Made by a program: the position numbers and the translations under genes. The notes beneath the pieces were generated by a model. That model was given only the letters and a program-made list of their open reading frames with translations, was not told the DNA's origin and did no database searches. Below, piece by piece: positions 1-8,987 of a stretch of DNA of 64,000 bases. The DNA is from Brucella anthropi_A (GTDB lineage: Bacteria; Pseudomonadota; Alphaproteobacteria; Rhizobiales; Rhizobiaceae), in the NCBI RefSeq assembly GCF_046630315.1, contig NZ_LQBD01000002.1, forward strand, positions 1 to 64,000, in the 5' to 3' direction. Numbering within the stretch: position 1 is the first letter of the stretch; each line of letters opens with the position of its first letter.

Positions 1-1
1 C

Positions 2-94
2 GACTACATCGAGATGTTCTACAACCCCAAGCGCAAGCACGTCAGGAACGGGATGCTGTCACCCGTCGAGTTCGAACGGCAGCAGGAAATGTAA
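2..94 (+). CDS. IS3-family transposase, C-terminal fragment (partial at window edge)
   Basis: This open frame enters from the left edge and ends in TAA at 92-94. The 30 visible residues include FYNPKRKH and LSPVEFE, the usual C-terminus of IS3-family OrfB transposases (rve/DDE integrase fold), just after the catalytic core. The DDE residues lie outside the window. A GC-rich stretch at about 102-127 after the stop resembles the right terminal inverted repeat of such elements, so the insertion sequence probably ends near 127. The left end and any target duplication cannot be seen. Confidence 0.85.
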   Translation, partial: DYIEMFYNPKRKHVRNGMLSPVEFERQQEM

Positions 95-127
95 CCCGAG
101 GGCGTCCACGAAACTCGGGGCTATTCA

Positions 128-841
128 AACAAATCCAATCAAAAATCCGCGCGACTTCAAAGGCAAGCATGCTCACGCGTGCCCCTCTACGAGACAGCGC
201 GATCCTCTCCGTGACCGCCTCTTGCCCATAATGCTGCGGGTCGCACCAAAAAACTTACGATGTTGGCCCTTACTTCGGCGACAAGCGGTGCATTGGGCGA
301 GAGCGCGTTGCTTGAAGGGGCAGATTCGTCGATTGCACACGCAAGCGGCTTCTCCCTGCTGTTCGTGGGCATTGATCTGCATGGACCAATTCGTCCGCCA
401 GCCCCGTGCAGATAGAGGATGGTTTACATCAAATAGTGTGAACAGCATGCGGCGGGAAAGCTCAGCCACAGCGCATCGGATCCCAATTGCGCGCGCAGGC
501 CAACGGCGACGCCAAGATGCACAGGATACATCGATATGAAAAGAATGACGAGCGGCCACATGACCTGATCATTCGGCCGCACCGTTCCGAGAAGAACCAT
601 CGATAGGCCGAAGACCTCAATATCGCATTTTCTGATGATCAATGGTCCGACACATCGTCACCATTCGAGCCGCAGGCGTGCGCCAAGTATCGCAAATCTT
701 ACGGAGATGCCCCCACCTAAAGGAAATGTACTCGAAATACTCAAGTCTGAAAATGTCAGGTCTATAAGGGAAAGCTCCTGCTGCGAATGATTGTGTCCAG
801 CTTCATCGTCATAACTTCCTATCTTTCGCCTGTCGTACCAG
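128..841. other. Gap without a convincing gene
   Basis: About 700 bases lie between the insertion-sequence end and the GntR regulator. Several short frames exist on both strands, but they overlap each other and lack good ribosome-binding sites. A 72-codon minus-strand frame at 424-642 encodes a hydrophobic stretch that might be the remnant of a membrane protein. I cannot name it. Gene decay next to an IS is a plausible explanation but is not shown. Confidence 0.4.
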
Positions 842-1573
842 TCATTCGCTTGGCCGCCCCAGATAGATGGCCATTCTTGCGGTGGCATTGCGAAGATGTT
901 TCTCGGCAGCCTCTCCGGCTTTATCCGGATCACCGATTCGTATGGCTTCGTAGATCGCTTCGTGTTCGATCTGCACTTCGTCCATCAGTTGCGGTAGATG
1001 TGACCGGGTGTTGGCCCGAGCCTGCCTGATCACATGGCGCGCGCCATATTCAAGGTGTTTGCACAATGCGATGAAGTGCGGATTATGCGTGGCTACCACA
1101 ATAGCATTGTGGAAGGCATAATCCTCCTCATCGCCCAGCCTGTCGCTGATGATCGCATATTCCAGTCCGATGAGTGCCCGCTTGACCTGTTTGAGATCCT
1201 CAGCGGTCCGGTTGATGGCTGCAATGCGCGTGGCGGCAACTTCAATGGCCACCAGCAATTCCATGAGCTGTTCCACCGACTGCGCTTCTTCCACGACAAG
1301 CGGCTGAATCCGGAAGGCTTTCTGGTTGCTTTCATCGATTACAAAGACGCCGCTGCCGGCGCGCGCTTCCACCAAACCGTCCAATTTGAGTTGGGAAAGG
1401 GCTTCGCGGACCACCGGACGACTGACGCCATATGCCACGGATAGTTCCCGCTCGCTCGGCAGTTTGGAGCCGATGGGAAATTCGCCATCGAGAATCCGCT
1501 TCTCAATCTGTCGAGCAATTTCCTCTGGCAAATGGCCAGTCGCGCGTCCCGAGCGGATGGCTGTTTCCGTCAT
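842..1573 (-). CDS. GntR/FadR-family transcriptional regulator
   Basis: A 243-residue DNA-binding regulator, normal length for the FadR subfamily. The N-terminal winged helix-turn-helix (about residues 15-80) carries the GntR signatures GSKLPSERELS and SRPVVREAL. The C-terminal part (about 90-230) is an all-helical FCD ligand-binding domain that includes a D..H..I..ATHN stretch, the usual site for a metal or small carboxylate effector. The gene diverges from the ABC-transporter operon starting at 1854, and the 280-bp gap holds GGT-nnn-ACC sites typical of FadR-type operators. It is therefore probably the local regulator of transporter and catabolic genes. The effector is unknown; by family it would be an organic acid or acyl compound. 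Confidence 0.9.
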   Translation of the reverse strand: MTETAIRSGRATGHLPEEIARQIEKRILDGEFPIGSKLPSERELSVAYGVSRPVVREALSQLKLDGLVEARAGSGVFVIDESNQKAFRIQPLVVEEAQSVEQLMELLVAIEVAATRIAAINRTAEDLKQVKRALIGLEYAIISDRLGDEEDYAFHNAIVVATHNPHFIALCKHLEYGARHVIRQARANTRSHLPQLMDEVQIEHEAIYEAIRIGDPDKAGEAAEKHLRNATARMAIYLGRPSE

Positions 1574-1634
1574 GTCATTCCCTCATTGACTTCATTCCGA
1601 TGGAAGTGGCGTCCCCTGTCAAGGATGGTAGAGC

Positions 1635-1645
1635 TGGTCTAACAA
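1635..1645. promoter_or_regulatory. Candidate GntR/FadR operator, distal
   Basis: TGGTCTAACAA fits the FadR-subfamily half-site pattern TnGTnnnACnA exactly. It lies 62 bp upstream of the regulator start, so it could serve autoregulation. The assignment rests on pattern match and location only. Confidence 0.45.
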
Positions 1646-1756
1646 GTCAACCTGTCGCCCCCATTAACTCCATTTCGCATCAGTATTTTTTGTGGGCAAA
1701 ATACCGAAAAATCTGCAATTCATCAAACAGTTTCAATATATTAAATAGATTTTTAA

Positions 1757-1803
1757 ACTGGTAATGTTTCTCTATTGACCGGTCTTACCAGTCTGGAGTA
1801 CGA
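1757..1803 (+). promoter_or_regulatory. Candidate promoter and operator of the transporter operon
   Basis: A perfect inverted repeat, ACTGGTAA (1757-1764) and TTACCAGT (1785-1792), brackets a TTGACC hexamer (1775-1780) that resembles a -35 box. The core GGTCTTACC (1781-1789) is a GGT-nnn-ACC palindrome of the GntR/FadR type and lies directly beside that hexamer. A regulator bound here would block polymerase. No clear -10 hexamer is visible, so the exact start site is uncertain. Confidence 0.5.
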
Positions 1804-1853
1804 CTCTCGCCACTGGAAGGTATGGGAAGCCTTCGGAACCTAGTGGAGGAAAA

Positions 1854-3104
1854 ATGTCCTTGAAAGTTTTCCTGCAGGCAGGTGTTGCCTGTGCAGCCCT
1901 GTCGCTGGCCGGTGCGGCTTCCGCCTCAGCCGAACCGTTGAAGATCGCCCTCGTTGAAACGCTTTCGGGGCCGCAGGCCTCGACCGGTCTTCTCTACCGT
2001 GCGGCGGTGCTTTATCAGCTGGGCAAGATCAATGAAGCCGGCGGCTTCAATGGCGAAAAAATCCAGATCCTCGAATATGACAATCAGGGTGGCCCGGTTG
2101 GCGCTGCCGACCGCGTGAAGGCGGCGATTGCCGATGGTGCGCAGATCATCGTGCAGGGATCGTCCTCTGCCGTTGCCGGTCAGATCACCGAGGATGTGCG
2201 CAAGTACAACCTGCGCAACAAGGGCAAGGAAGTCCTTTATCTGAACCTTGGCGCGGAAGCTTTGGAACTGACCGGCTCCAAGTGCCATTTCTACCATTTC
2301 CGCTTCAGCCCCAATGCCGCGATTCGCTTCAAGACCGTCGCGCAGGGCATGAAGGACAAGGGTATTCTGGGCGAGCGCGCTTATTCCATCAACCAGAACT
2401 ATTCCTGGGGTGTGGATGTGGAGAACACGGTCGTCGCCAATTCCAAGGCGATCGGCTATGAGGTGGTCGACAAGACCTTGCATGAAGTCAACAAGATCCA
2501 GGACTTCTCGCCCTATGTCGCCAAGATCCAGGCCGCCAATGTGGACACGGTTTTCACCGGCAACTGGTCAAACGACCTTCTCCTTCTCATGAAGGCCGCC
2601 AGCGGTGCGGGCCTCAAGGCCAAGTTCGCCACCTCCTTCCTCGATCAGCCGGGCAATATCGGCAATGCGGGCGCGATTGCCGAAGGGCATATCGTTTCCA
2701 CGCCGTTCAACCCGGAAGCCAATGGCGAAGCCACCATGGCCTTTGCCGAGGACTACAAGAAGGTGACGGGACACTATCCGGCCTATGTGGAACCGGCCGC
2801 GGTCTTTGGCCTCCAGCTCTTCGGCGAGGCGTTGAAGAACGTCAAGCCCGGCGACGGCAAGATCAACACCACGGATATTGCCCTGGCGATCGAAAACGCA
2901 AGCGTAAAGACCCCGATGGGCGATTACAGCATGCGTTCCGATGACCATCAGGCCAAGTTCCCGATGGTCGTTCAGGAAGTCTCCAAGGACGCCAAGATCA
3001 AGGCCGATGGCACGGAATACGGGTTCCTCCCGTTCAAGACCTTCACCGGCGACGAATCCATCGATCAGGTGCAGGAATCCTGCTCCATGAAACGTCCGGG
3101 CTGA
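1854..3104 (+). CDS. Branched-chain-amino-acid-type ABC transporter substrate-binding protein
   Basis: A 416-residue periplasmic binding protein of the LivK/peripla_BP_6 family. It begins with a classic signal peptide (charged start, hydrophobic AGVACAALSLAGA, cleavage after ASA near residue 26). The mature part opens with LKIALVETLSGPQAS, the usual first strand of this fold. The ATG is preceded by a GGAGG-type ribosome-binding site. It heads an operon with two permeases and two ATPases, so the importer is complete. Binding proteins of this family take many substrates (amino acids, amides, aromatic acids, short acyl compounds), so the ligand cannot be read from sequence. The downstream dehydrogenases suggest a carbon source rather than leucine itself. 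Confidence 0.9.
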   Translation: MSLKVFLQAGVACAALSLAGAASASAEPLKIALVETLSGPQASTGLLYRAAVLYQLGKINEAGGFNGEKIQILEYDNQGGPVGAADRVKAAIADGAQIIVQGSSSAVAGQITEDVRKYNLRNKGKEVLYLNLGAEALELTGSKCHFYHFRFSPNAAIRFKTVAQGMKDKGILGERAYSINQNYSWGVDVENTVVANSKAIGYEVVDKTLHEVNKIQDFSPYVAKIQAANVDTVFTGNWSNDLLLLMKAASGAGLKAKFATSFLDQPGNIGNAGAIAEGHIVSTPFNPEANGEATMAFAEDYKKVTGHYPAYVEPAAVFGLQLFGEALKNVKPGDGKINTTDIALAIENASVKTPMGDYSMRSDDHQAKFPMVVQEVSKDAKIKADGTEYGFLPFKTFTGDESIDQVQESCSMKRPG

Positions 3105-3193
3105 TCTGACAGCCCATCCTCCCGGCAGCGGAGCGGTCCCCATTTGCGGACCGCTCTCCTGTTCGAGCCGAACTTCCAATCACGGACCAGACA

Positions 3194-4135
3194 ATGGATC
3201 AGATTCTCTTTGCCGTATTGAATGGGGCGATCTACGGATTGCTGCTGTTCATGGTTTCGGCGGGTCTCACCCTCATTTTCGGCATGATGGGGGTTCTGAA
3301 CTTCGCGCATGCTTCCTTCTACATGATGGGAGCCTATCTCGCCTACACGCTTCAGCCGCTCACCGGCTTCTGGCTTGCAATCCTGCTTGCGCCCGTCATT
3401 GTCGGCGGCGTCGGCGTGCTGGTCGAGCGCTTCATCCTGCGCCGCGTCCACGCTTTCGGCCATGCGCATGAATTGCTGGTCACATTCGGCCTTTCGGTGG
3501 TGATCGCTGAAGTCATCAAGATTTTCTACGGGAATTTCGCCGTCGAATACCGTGTTCCGGCCGCCCTGCAATTTTCGGCTTTCGATCTCGGTGGCGTGAG
3601 TTATCCGTTCTACCGCCTGTTCATGGGCGCCGTGGCGCTGGTCATGTTCGCGCTTCTCTATCTGCTGCTGACGCGCACCCGCATCGGCATCGTCGTTCGC
3701 TCGGCGATCTATCGCCCGCGCATGGTGGAAGCGCTCGGCCACAATGTTCCGCTCGTCTTCATGGGCGTGTTCGGCGTCGGCGCGTTTCTTGCCGGTCTTG
3801 CCGGTTCGGTGGCGGGCGCGTTCTACACGACGAACCCCAATATGGCGCTGGAACTCGGCGTGATGGTCTTCGTGGTCGTCGTCGTGGGCGGGCTCGGTTC
3901 GCTCGGCGGCGCCATGCTCGCCTCGCTTCTGATCGGCATTCTCTCCTCGGTCGCCGTCGGCGTGAAAGTCTCCATCGCAAGCCTCCTCGATTATGTGGGC
4001 CTTGGCGATTATGCCCGCGAAACCGGCGGCGTGCTGACGCTGGAAGTCTCCAGCATCGCGGCCACCTTGCCCTTCTTCCTTATGCTTATTGTTCTCCTGG
4101 TCCGCCCAAGCGGGCTGTTCGGGGCAAAGGAGTAA
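3194..4135 (+). CDS. Branched-chain-type ABC transporter permease, LivH family
   Basis: A 313-residue inner-membrane protein with about eight hydrophobic segments. The LivH-type opening (FAVLNGAIYGLLL...AGLTLIFG) is followed by GVLNFAHASFYMMGAYLA, a strongly conserved stretch of this permease family. The cytoplasmic loop that meets the ATPases is expected near the EALGHN segment (about residues 175-185). It sits 90 bp after the binding-protein gene and 3 bp before the next permease, so the two permeases are surely co-transcribed and act as the membrane pair of the importer. Confidence 0.93.
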   Translation: MDQILFAVLNGAIYGLLLFMVSAGLTLIFGMMGVLNFAHASFYMMGAYLAYTLQPLTGFWLAILLAPVIVGGVGVLVERFILRRVHAFGHAHELLVTFGLSVVIAEVIKIFYGNFAVEYRVPAALQFSAFDLGGVSYPFYRLFMGAVALVMFALLYLLLTRTRIGIVVRSAIYRPRMVEALGHNVPLVFMGVFGVGAFLAGLAGSVAGAFYTTNPNMALELGVMVFVVVVVGGLGSLGGAMLASLLIGILSSVAVGVKVSIASLLDYVGLGDYARETGGVLTLEVSSIAATLPFFLMLIVLLVRPSGLFGAKE

Positions 4136-4138
4136 ACC

Positions 4139-5359
4139 ATGACCATCAAGCAATCGGTCGTCGCGCTCCTCGTTGTCGCGCTCCTTGCCGCCCTGCCATA
4201 TCTCGTCTCGGAATCGATGACGAATGCGGCAATCCAGATGTTGATCGCGGCCCTCTTCGCAACGGCTTTCAGCCTGCTGTGCGGACAGGCCGGCATGCTG
4301 TCCTTCGGCCATGCGGCCTATTTCGGCCTTGGCTCTTTTGCTGCCGTTCACGCCATGAACGCTTTCGGCGGCGAAGGTCTCCTGCCCACGCCGCTCCTGC
4401 CGCTGGCCGGTGCTGGCGTCGGCCTCCTGTCGGGCCTCGTTGCGGGCTGGTTTTCCACCAAGCGCACCGGCGTCTATTTCGCCATGATCACGCTGGCGCT
4501 TGCCGAGCTTCTTCATGCGCTCGCGCCTCATCTGAAAGGCACTTTTGGCGGCGAGGCCGGCGTGTCCTCATTCCGTATGCCGGCATGGGGTTTCGATTTC
4601 GGCTCGACCACGGAAGTCTATTATCTGGCGCTCGCCTGGGTCGTGGGTTCCATCCTGCTTCTCTACCTCCTCACGCTGACGCCCTTTGGCCGCGTGACGG
4701 TGGGCCTGCGCGAAAACACCCATCGCCTGCGCTTCCTGGGCTATAATGTCCATGCACTCGGCACCCTGGTCTTCGCCATCTCCGCCATGTTCGCAGGCAT
4801 TGCCGGGGCCTTGCAGGCCATCAATATCGAAGCGGCCAATTATGTGGTCTTCGAAGCCGGCATCTCGACCGCTGTGGTTATCAACAGCTTCATCGGCGGC
4901 GTCGGCACCTTCTTCGGTCCCGCCATCGGTGCCGCCGCCATGACGTTTTTCGGCCATGTCACCTCTGATGTCACGCGCTCGTGGCTGCTTTATCAGGGCC
5001 TCATCTTCGTACTGATCATGATGTTCCTGCCGCGCGGTCTCGTCGGCGAAGTCGTCGAGCGTATCAGGAACCCGAAGGGCAGCGGCATTTCGTTCGGCCA
5101 CGCGCTGGGGCGTCTTGTGGCGCTTCTCGTGACAGCCGCCGGCACGATCATGATCGTGGAACTGGTACAGCGCTTCTTCTCCAGCGATTACAAGGCGCTC
5201 GTTTCGGCAGGAAACTGGCCCGCGGTCACTTTCCTTGGCCGTGAATGGCTGCCCTTCGCCGTGTCCACCTGGCTGATCCCTCTGGCGCTGTTCGCCGCTG
5301 GCATCGCCCTTCTCACCATCGTCAATCGCCACAGGGCCAAAGCCAAGGGAGAGGCATGA
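4139..5359 (+). CDS. Branched-chain-type ABC transporter permease, LivM family
   Basis: The second permease of the importer, 406 residues. The family signature GQAGMLSFGHAAYFGLG lies near residues 48-65, and the conserved ATPase-contact region NTHRLRFLGYN near residue 195. It is longer than most LivM proteins (about 320-350) because about 90 residues follow the core, with two further hydrophobic segments near residues 315-345 and 375-400. The start follows the LivH-like stop by 3 bp, and its stop overlaps the start of the first ATPase, a sign of translational coupling. Confidence 0.92.
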   Translation: MTIKQSVVALLVVALLAALPYLVSESMTNAAIQMLIAALFATAFSLLCGQAGMLSFGHAAYFGLGSFAAVHAMNAFGGEGLLPTPLLPLAGAGVGLLSGLVAGWFSTKRTGVYFAMITLALAELLHALAPHLKGTFGGEAGVSSFRMPAWGFDFGSTTEVYYLALAWVVGSILLLYLLTLTPFGRVTVGLRENTHRLRFLGYNVHALGTLVFAISAMFAGIAGALQAINIEAANYVVFEAGISTAVVINSFIGGVGTFFGPAIGAAAMTFFGHVTSDVTRSWLLYQGLIFVLIMMFLPRGLVGEVVERIRNPKGSGISFGHALGRLVALLVTAAGTIMIVELVQRFFSSDYKALVSAGNWPAVTFLGREWLPFAVSTWLIPLALFAAGIALLTIVNRHRAKAKGEA

Positions 5360-6111
5360 TGACGAAGGATATTCTCGTTCTCGATCACCTGAACAAGTCT
5401 TTCGGTCCGGCTCACATCATTCGCGGCGTCAATCTCGCCGTGCATGAGGGCGAACGCCACGCGGTCATCGGGCCGAACGGCGCCGGGAAATCCACACTGT
5501 TCCACCTGATCTCGGGCAATTTCGCGCCATCGAGCGGCAGCATCAGGTTCCAGGGCGAAGAGATTGGCGGGCTGACGCCTGCCGCCGTCAACCGCAAGGG
5601 GCTGGCCCGTTCGTTCCAGATCACCAACATCTTTCCGGGACTGACGGTCTTTGAAAACATCCGCCTGGCGGTCATGCGCCGCTACAAGGTGCAGTTCACT
5701 TTCTGGCGTCCCGTTTCGTCGATGAAGAAGGTGACGGCCGAGGTCGACAACCTGCTGGAACAGGTGCGCCTCACCGCGCGCGCCCGCACGCTGGCGAGCC
5801 AGCTTTCCTATTCGGAACAGCGCTCGCTTGAAATCGGCATGACGCTGGCATCCGATCCGCGCCTCATCATCCTGGATGAGCCGATGGCGGGCATGTCGCA
5901 GGAGGAGACCGACTATACGGTCGGCCTCATCCGCGAGATCACGCAGAACCGTACCCTCATGATCGTGGAACACGACATGGACGTGGTCTTCACGCTGGCC
6001 GACCGGATCAGCGTTCTGGTCTATGGCGAGATCATCGCCACCGGCACGCCGAAGGAAATTCGCGAAAACGCCAAGGTCCGGGAAGCCTATCTGGGTGAGG
6101 AGGCGCACTAA
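5356..6111 (+). CDS. Branched-chain-type ABC transporter ATPase, LivG family
   Basis: A 251-residue ATP-binding subunit. Walker A is GPNGAGKST (near residue 40). The signature loop is the atypical LSYSEQRSLEIG, and Walker B is LIILDEPMAG. The frame stays open further upstream, but the start is placed at ATG 5356 because it overlaps the preceding stop (ATGA arrangement) with a GGGAGAG ribosome-binding site before it. A second ATG at 5359 is in frame and equally possible. It pairs with the next gene as the ATPase dimer of the importer. Confidence 0.92.
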   Translation: MMTKDILVLDHLNKSFGPAHIIRGVNLAVHEGERHAVIGPNGAGKSTLFHLISGNFAPSSGSIRFQGEEIGGLTPAAVNRKGLARSFQITNIFPGLTVFENIRLAVMRRYKVQFTFWRPVSSMKKVTAEVDNLLEQVRLTARARTLASQLSYSEQRSLEIGMTLASDPRLIILDEPMAGMSQEETDYTVGLIREITQNRTLMIVEHDMDVVFTLADRISVLVYGEIIATGTPKEIRENAKVREAYLGEEAH

Positions 6112-6833
6112 TGGCTGCTGCTGAACAAAAAATACTCGATGTTCGTGAATTGCACGCGCATTACGGCAAGAGCCATATCCTGCAAGGCGTGACCTTCGAT
6201 CTCAGGAAGGGCGAGGCGATCAGCCTGTTGGGGCGCAATGGTTCCGGCCGTTCGACCACCATGAAAGCCATCATGGGGCTGGTGCCGCCGACAAGCGGCG
6301 AAGTGCTTTTGAACGGCAGGAATCTTGCGGGCGAACGTTCGTTCAAAATCTGCCGCGCAGGCATCGGCTTCGTGCCGGAAGAGCGCGAAATCTTCCTCAA
6401 CCTGACCGTCGATGAAAACCTGCAAATGGGTGTCCAGAGCGGCGCGCAAGGGGCGACCAAATGGACGGTCGAGCAGATGTTCGGCTATTTCCCGCGCCTC
6501 AAGGAACGCCGCAACACCCGCGCGGGCGCCCTTTCGGGCGGGGAGCAGCAGATGTTGACCATGTGCCGCACGCTGCTTGGCAATCCGCTGGTCATGCTCA
6601 TCGACGAACCGACCGAAGGACTGGCGCCGAAGATCGTCGCCGTCGTCGGCGAGATGATCAAGGACATCAACCGGCAGGGCGTTTCGGTGGTGCTGGTCGA
6701 GCAGAAGCTCACCATCGCGCTGAAGGTTTCAAGCCGCGTCTGTGTGATGGGGCATGGCCGCATCGTTTTCGAAGGAACGCCGGACGAACTGACTGCCGAC
6801 GAGAAGCTGATGGAGGAATGGCTCGCCGTCTGA
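6111..6833 (+). CDS. Branched-chain-type ABC transporter ATPase, LivF family, with Arg in Walker A
   Basis: A 240-residue ATP-binding subunit whose ATG shares a base with the preceding stop. The signature motif (GALSGGEQQML) and Walker B (VMLIDEPTEGL) are intact. The Walker A reads GRNGSGRSTT (near residue 39): the lysine that normally contacts the ATP phosphates is arginine (codon CGT at about 6251). The LivG partner keeps its lysine, so one of the two ATP sites may be altered. My recollection is that some LivF-like subfamilies share this change, so it may be a subfamily trait rather than a defect. The rest of the protein looks normal. Confidence 0.9.
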   Translation: MAAAEQKILDVRELHAHYGKSHILQGVTFDLRKGEAISLLGRNGSGRSTTMKAIMGLVPPTSGEVLLNGRNLAGERSFKICRAGIGFVPEEREIFLNLTVDENLQMGVQSGAQGATKWTVEQMFGYFPRLKERRNTRAGALSGGEQQMLTMCRTLLGNPLVMLIDEPTEGLAPKIVAVVGEMIKDINRQGVSVVLVEQKLTIALKVSSRVCVMGHGRIVFEGTPDELTADEKLMEEWLAV

Positions 6834-6885
6834 CGCTTAAAAAGCAAAGACCTGGAGCAGCCATTTTGCAAGCGGGAGAGAAAAT

Positions 6886-7368
6886 ATGACGAAGATGACA
6901 GCGCCTCTGGAAGTCGGTCTTGCCGTCAGGGATTTGAAGCGAATGCGCGCTTTCTACGAAGGTGCGCTGGGCCTTTCCTTCGTGTCCGAAATTCATGTCG
7001 GCGGCGAAAAGGCCAAAGTCGCGGCGATGAGCCCGGACGGTTACACCGTCATCCGCCTCCAGACGGCGAAAGGCGAGCGCATCAAGCTGCTTCAGCCCGA
7101 TCGTCTGCCGGAAGCCGGAAAGGCTGAAACCGGCCTCATTCTGGAGCGCGCGGGTTCAAGCTATCTGACCTTCATCGTCGATGATCTGAAGGCATTGGTC
7201 GAGCGCCTGATCGCGCATGGCGCGGAGCCGCTGACGGGTCGCGATCCGATCGAGGTGCGTCCCGGCACCTGGCTTGCCTTTTTGAACGACCCGGAAGGCC
7301 ACATCGTCGAGATCGTCCAGTACGACGACATTGCGGCCTATCGTTCCGATCTGGCTGAGGAGAAATAA
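6886..7368 (+). CDS. VOC (glyoxalase/dioxygenase superfamily) protein
   Basis: A 160-residue protein of the vicinal-oxygen-chelate fold. It opens with LEVGLAVRDLKRMRAFYEGALGL, the usual first module, and ends with a second module, AFLNDPEGHIVEIVQYD, whose Glu is a typical metal ligand. These enzymes include lactoylglutathione lyases, methylmalonyl-CoA epimerases and ring-cleaving dioxygenases. Placed between the ABC transporter and two SDR genes, with 3 bp to the next gene, it probably acts on an intermediate of the imported substrate. The reaction cannot be named. Confidence 0.85.
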   Translation: MTKMTAPLEVGLAVRDLKRMRAFYEGALGLSFVSEIHVGGEKAKVAAMSPDGYTVIRLQTAKGERIKLLQPDRLPEAGKAETGLILERAGSSYLTFIVDDLKALVERLIAHGAEPLTGRDPIEVRPGTWLAFLNDPEGHIVEIVQYDDIAAYRSDLAEEK

Positions 7369-7371
7369 TCG

Positions 7372-8109
7372 ATGAAATTCCCGTTTGAAAACCGGACACT
7401 CGTTCTCACCGGCGCCAATGGCGGCATTGGCCGTGCAATCGCCGAACTGTTCCATGCCTGCGGGGCCAATCTCGTCCTGACCGATCTGGACAGGGAGGGT
7501 CTCGATGCTTTCGCCGCATCGCTGGGCAGCCCGGAACGGATTGCCACCATCAAGGCCGATGCGTCGAGCGCAGACGATGCCGAAAAGACCGTGGCGCTCG
7601 CCATGGAACGCTTCGGCGGCATCGATTTCCTCGTTCCCTCGGCAGGCATCTATCAGGCAAAGCCCTTCAGCGAAATGTCGGATGCCGATTGGCACCGGAC
7701 GATTTCGATCAATCTGGATGGCGTCTTCTATCTGTGCAAGCGCGCTTTGCCCGCCTTGAAAGAGGATTCCTCCATCGTCACGCTTGCTTCGCTCGCCGCC
7801 TATCGCGGCGCTTATGTGAACGCGCATTACGGCGCGACCAAGGGCGCCATGGTTTCCATGACCCGCGCGCTCTCGCGGGAGCTTGCGCCGAAAACCCGCG
7901 TCAACGGCGTGGCCCCCGGCATCATCGAAACCCCGATGACGAGCGAACTTCTCAAGACGCGCATGGATGAAACCATGAGCCAGACGCCGCTGAAGCGTCT
8001 TGGCAAGCCGTCCGAAATCGCATCCGTCATTGCCTTCCTCTGTTCACCCGCGGCGAGCTTCGTCACCGGCGAAACGATCCAGGTGAATGGCGGCATCTAC
8101 ATGGCCTGA
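7372..8109 (+). CDS. Short-chain dehydrogenase/reductase (SDR)
   Basis: A 245-residue classical SDR. The NAD(P)-binding motif TGANGGIG is near residue 14, and the acidic residue of TDLD after strand 2 suggests preference for NAD(H). The catalytic set is a Ser in VTLASLA (about 140) with Tyr and Lys in YGATK (about 153-157). The end, VTGETIQVNGG, is typical of the FabG-like group. It starts 3 bp after the VOC gene. By context it oxidises or reduces a hydroxyl or carbonyl intermediate in the cluster's pathway. Confidence 0.9.
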   Translation: MKFPFENRTLVLTGANGGIGRAIAELFHACGANLVLTDLDREGLDAFAASLGSPERIATIKADASSADDAEKTVALAMERFGGIDFLVPSAGIYQAKPFSEMSDADWHRTISINLDGVFYLCKRALPALKEDSSIVTLASLAAYRGAYVNAHYGATKGAMVSMTRALSRELAPKTRVNGVAPGIIETPMTSELLKTRMDETMSQTPLKRLGKPSEIASVIAFLCSPAASFVTGETIQVNGGIYMA

Positions 8110-8127
8110 GCCAGGGAAATATTGAAA

Positions 8128-8880
8128 ATGCAACTTCTGAATGAAAAGCTCGTCCTCGTCACCGGCGCCGGCCGGGGGCTGGGTGCCGCGATTTCCTCCG
8201 GCATGGCGGAACAGGGCGCGCGCGTCATTCTCGTGGATATCGACGGCGCGGCAGCCAGGGCGCAGGCCGATGCGCTGACCGCGAAGGGCTTCATTGCCGA
8301 AGGCCATGCGCTCGATGTCACCGACCGCGATGCGGTCGCCGCGCTTGCCGATGATATTTTGAAGCGCTTCGGCGGCCTCGATGTGCTGGTGAACAATGCC
8401 GGCGTCGCCGGTCGCGCCGCCTTCGATCAGCCCGAGGCGGTCGAGGTCTGGGACCGCGTGATCGGCGTCAATCTCGAAGGCGCGTTCAATGTTTCCCACG
8501 CGCTCGTGCCCGCGCTGAAGGCGGCGAAGGGCAATGTGGTGCATCTGTGCTCGGTCGCGGGCTTTGTGTCCGGCGGGTCAACGGCGGGCTATGTCGTCTC
8601 CAAGGGGGCGATCCGCTCGCTGACGCAGGTCATGGCGCGCGATCTGGCTTCCCATGGCATCCGCGTCAATGCGGTCGCTCCCGGCATCATGATGAGCGAG
8701 ATGGCAGTGGCCCAGCTCAACCGTCCGGGCGGCACAGACTGGTTCATGAACCGCGTGATGTTGAAGCGTATCGGCGAAACCAGCGAAGTCGTCGACCCTG
8801 TTGTTTTCCTCGCATCCTCGATGGCGAGCTATATCACCGGCACGATCCTGCCGGTGGATGGCGGCTTCCTGGCCGCATGA
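8128..8880 (+). CDS. Short-chain dehydrogenase/reductase (SDR), second copy
   Basis: A 250-residue classical SDR, distinct from its neighbour. The nucleotide-binding motif TGAGRGLG and the acidic VDID after strand 2 suggest NAD(H). NNAG is conserved in helix 4, the catalytic Ser lies in LCSVAG, and Tyr/Lys in YVVSK. The start is uncertain. An in-frame TTG at 8122 lies 4 nt after an AGGGA motif, while ATG 8128 lies 10 nt after it; ATG is preferred here. With the first SDR it could carry out consecutive oxidations before the 2-oxo acid dehydrogenase step. Confidence 0.9.
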   Translation: MQLLNEKLVLVTGAGRGLGAAISSGMAEQGARVILVDIDGAAARAQADALTAKGFIAEGHALDVTDRDAVAALADDILKRFGGLDVLVNNAGVAGRAAFDQPEAVEVWDRVIGVNLEGAFNVSHALVPALKAAKGNVVHLCSVAGFVSGGSTAGYVVSKGAIRSLTQVMARDLASHGIRVNAVAPGIMMSEMAVAQLNRPGGTDWFMNRVMLKRIGETSEVVDPVVFLASSMASYITGTILPVDGGFLAA

Positions 8881-8987
8881 TTTTATCCTGAGCATTCGGC
8901 GAGGTCCGAATGCCGCAAAACAAACCATGGAGCGGTCCAGCCTTCCCTGAACCGCTCCGGAGAGCCCTTGCTCCCGGAGATTGTCCT

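Noticed and set aside
3065..4531. 488-codon minus-strand frame antisense to the permease genes
   Set aside because: It is composed of charged low-complexity residues and lies opposite well-conserved permeases, so it is a shadow frame.
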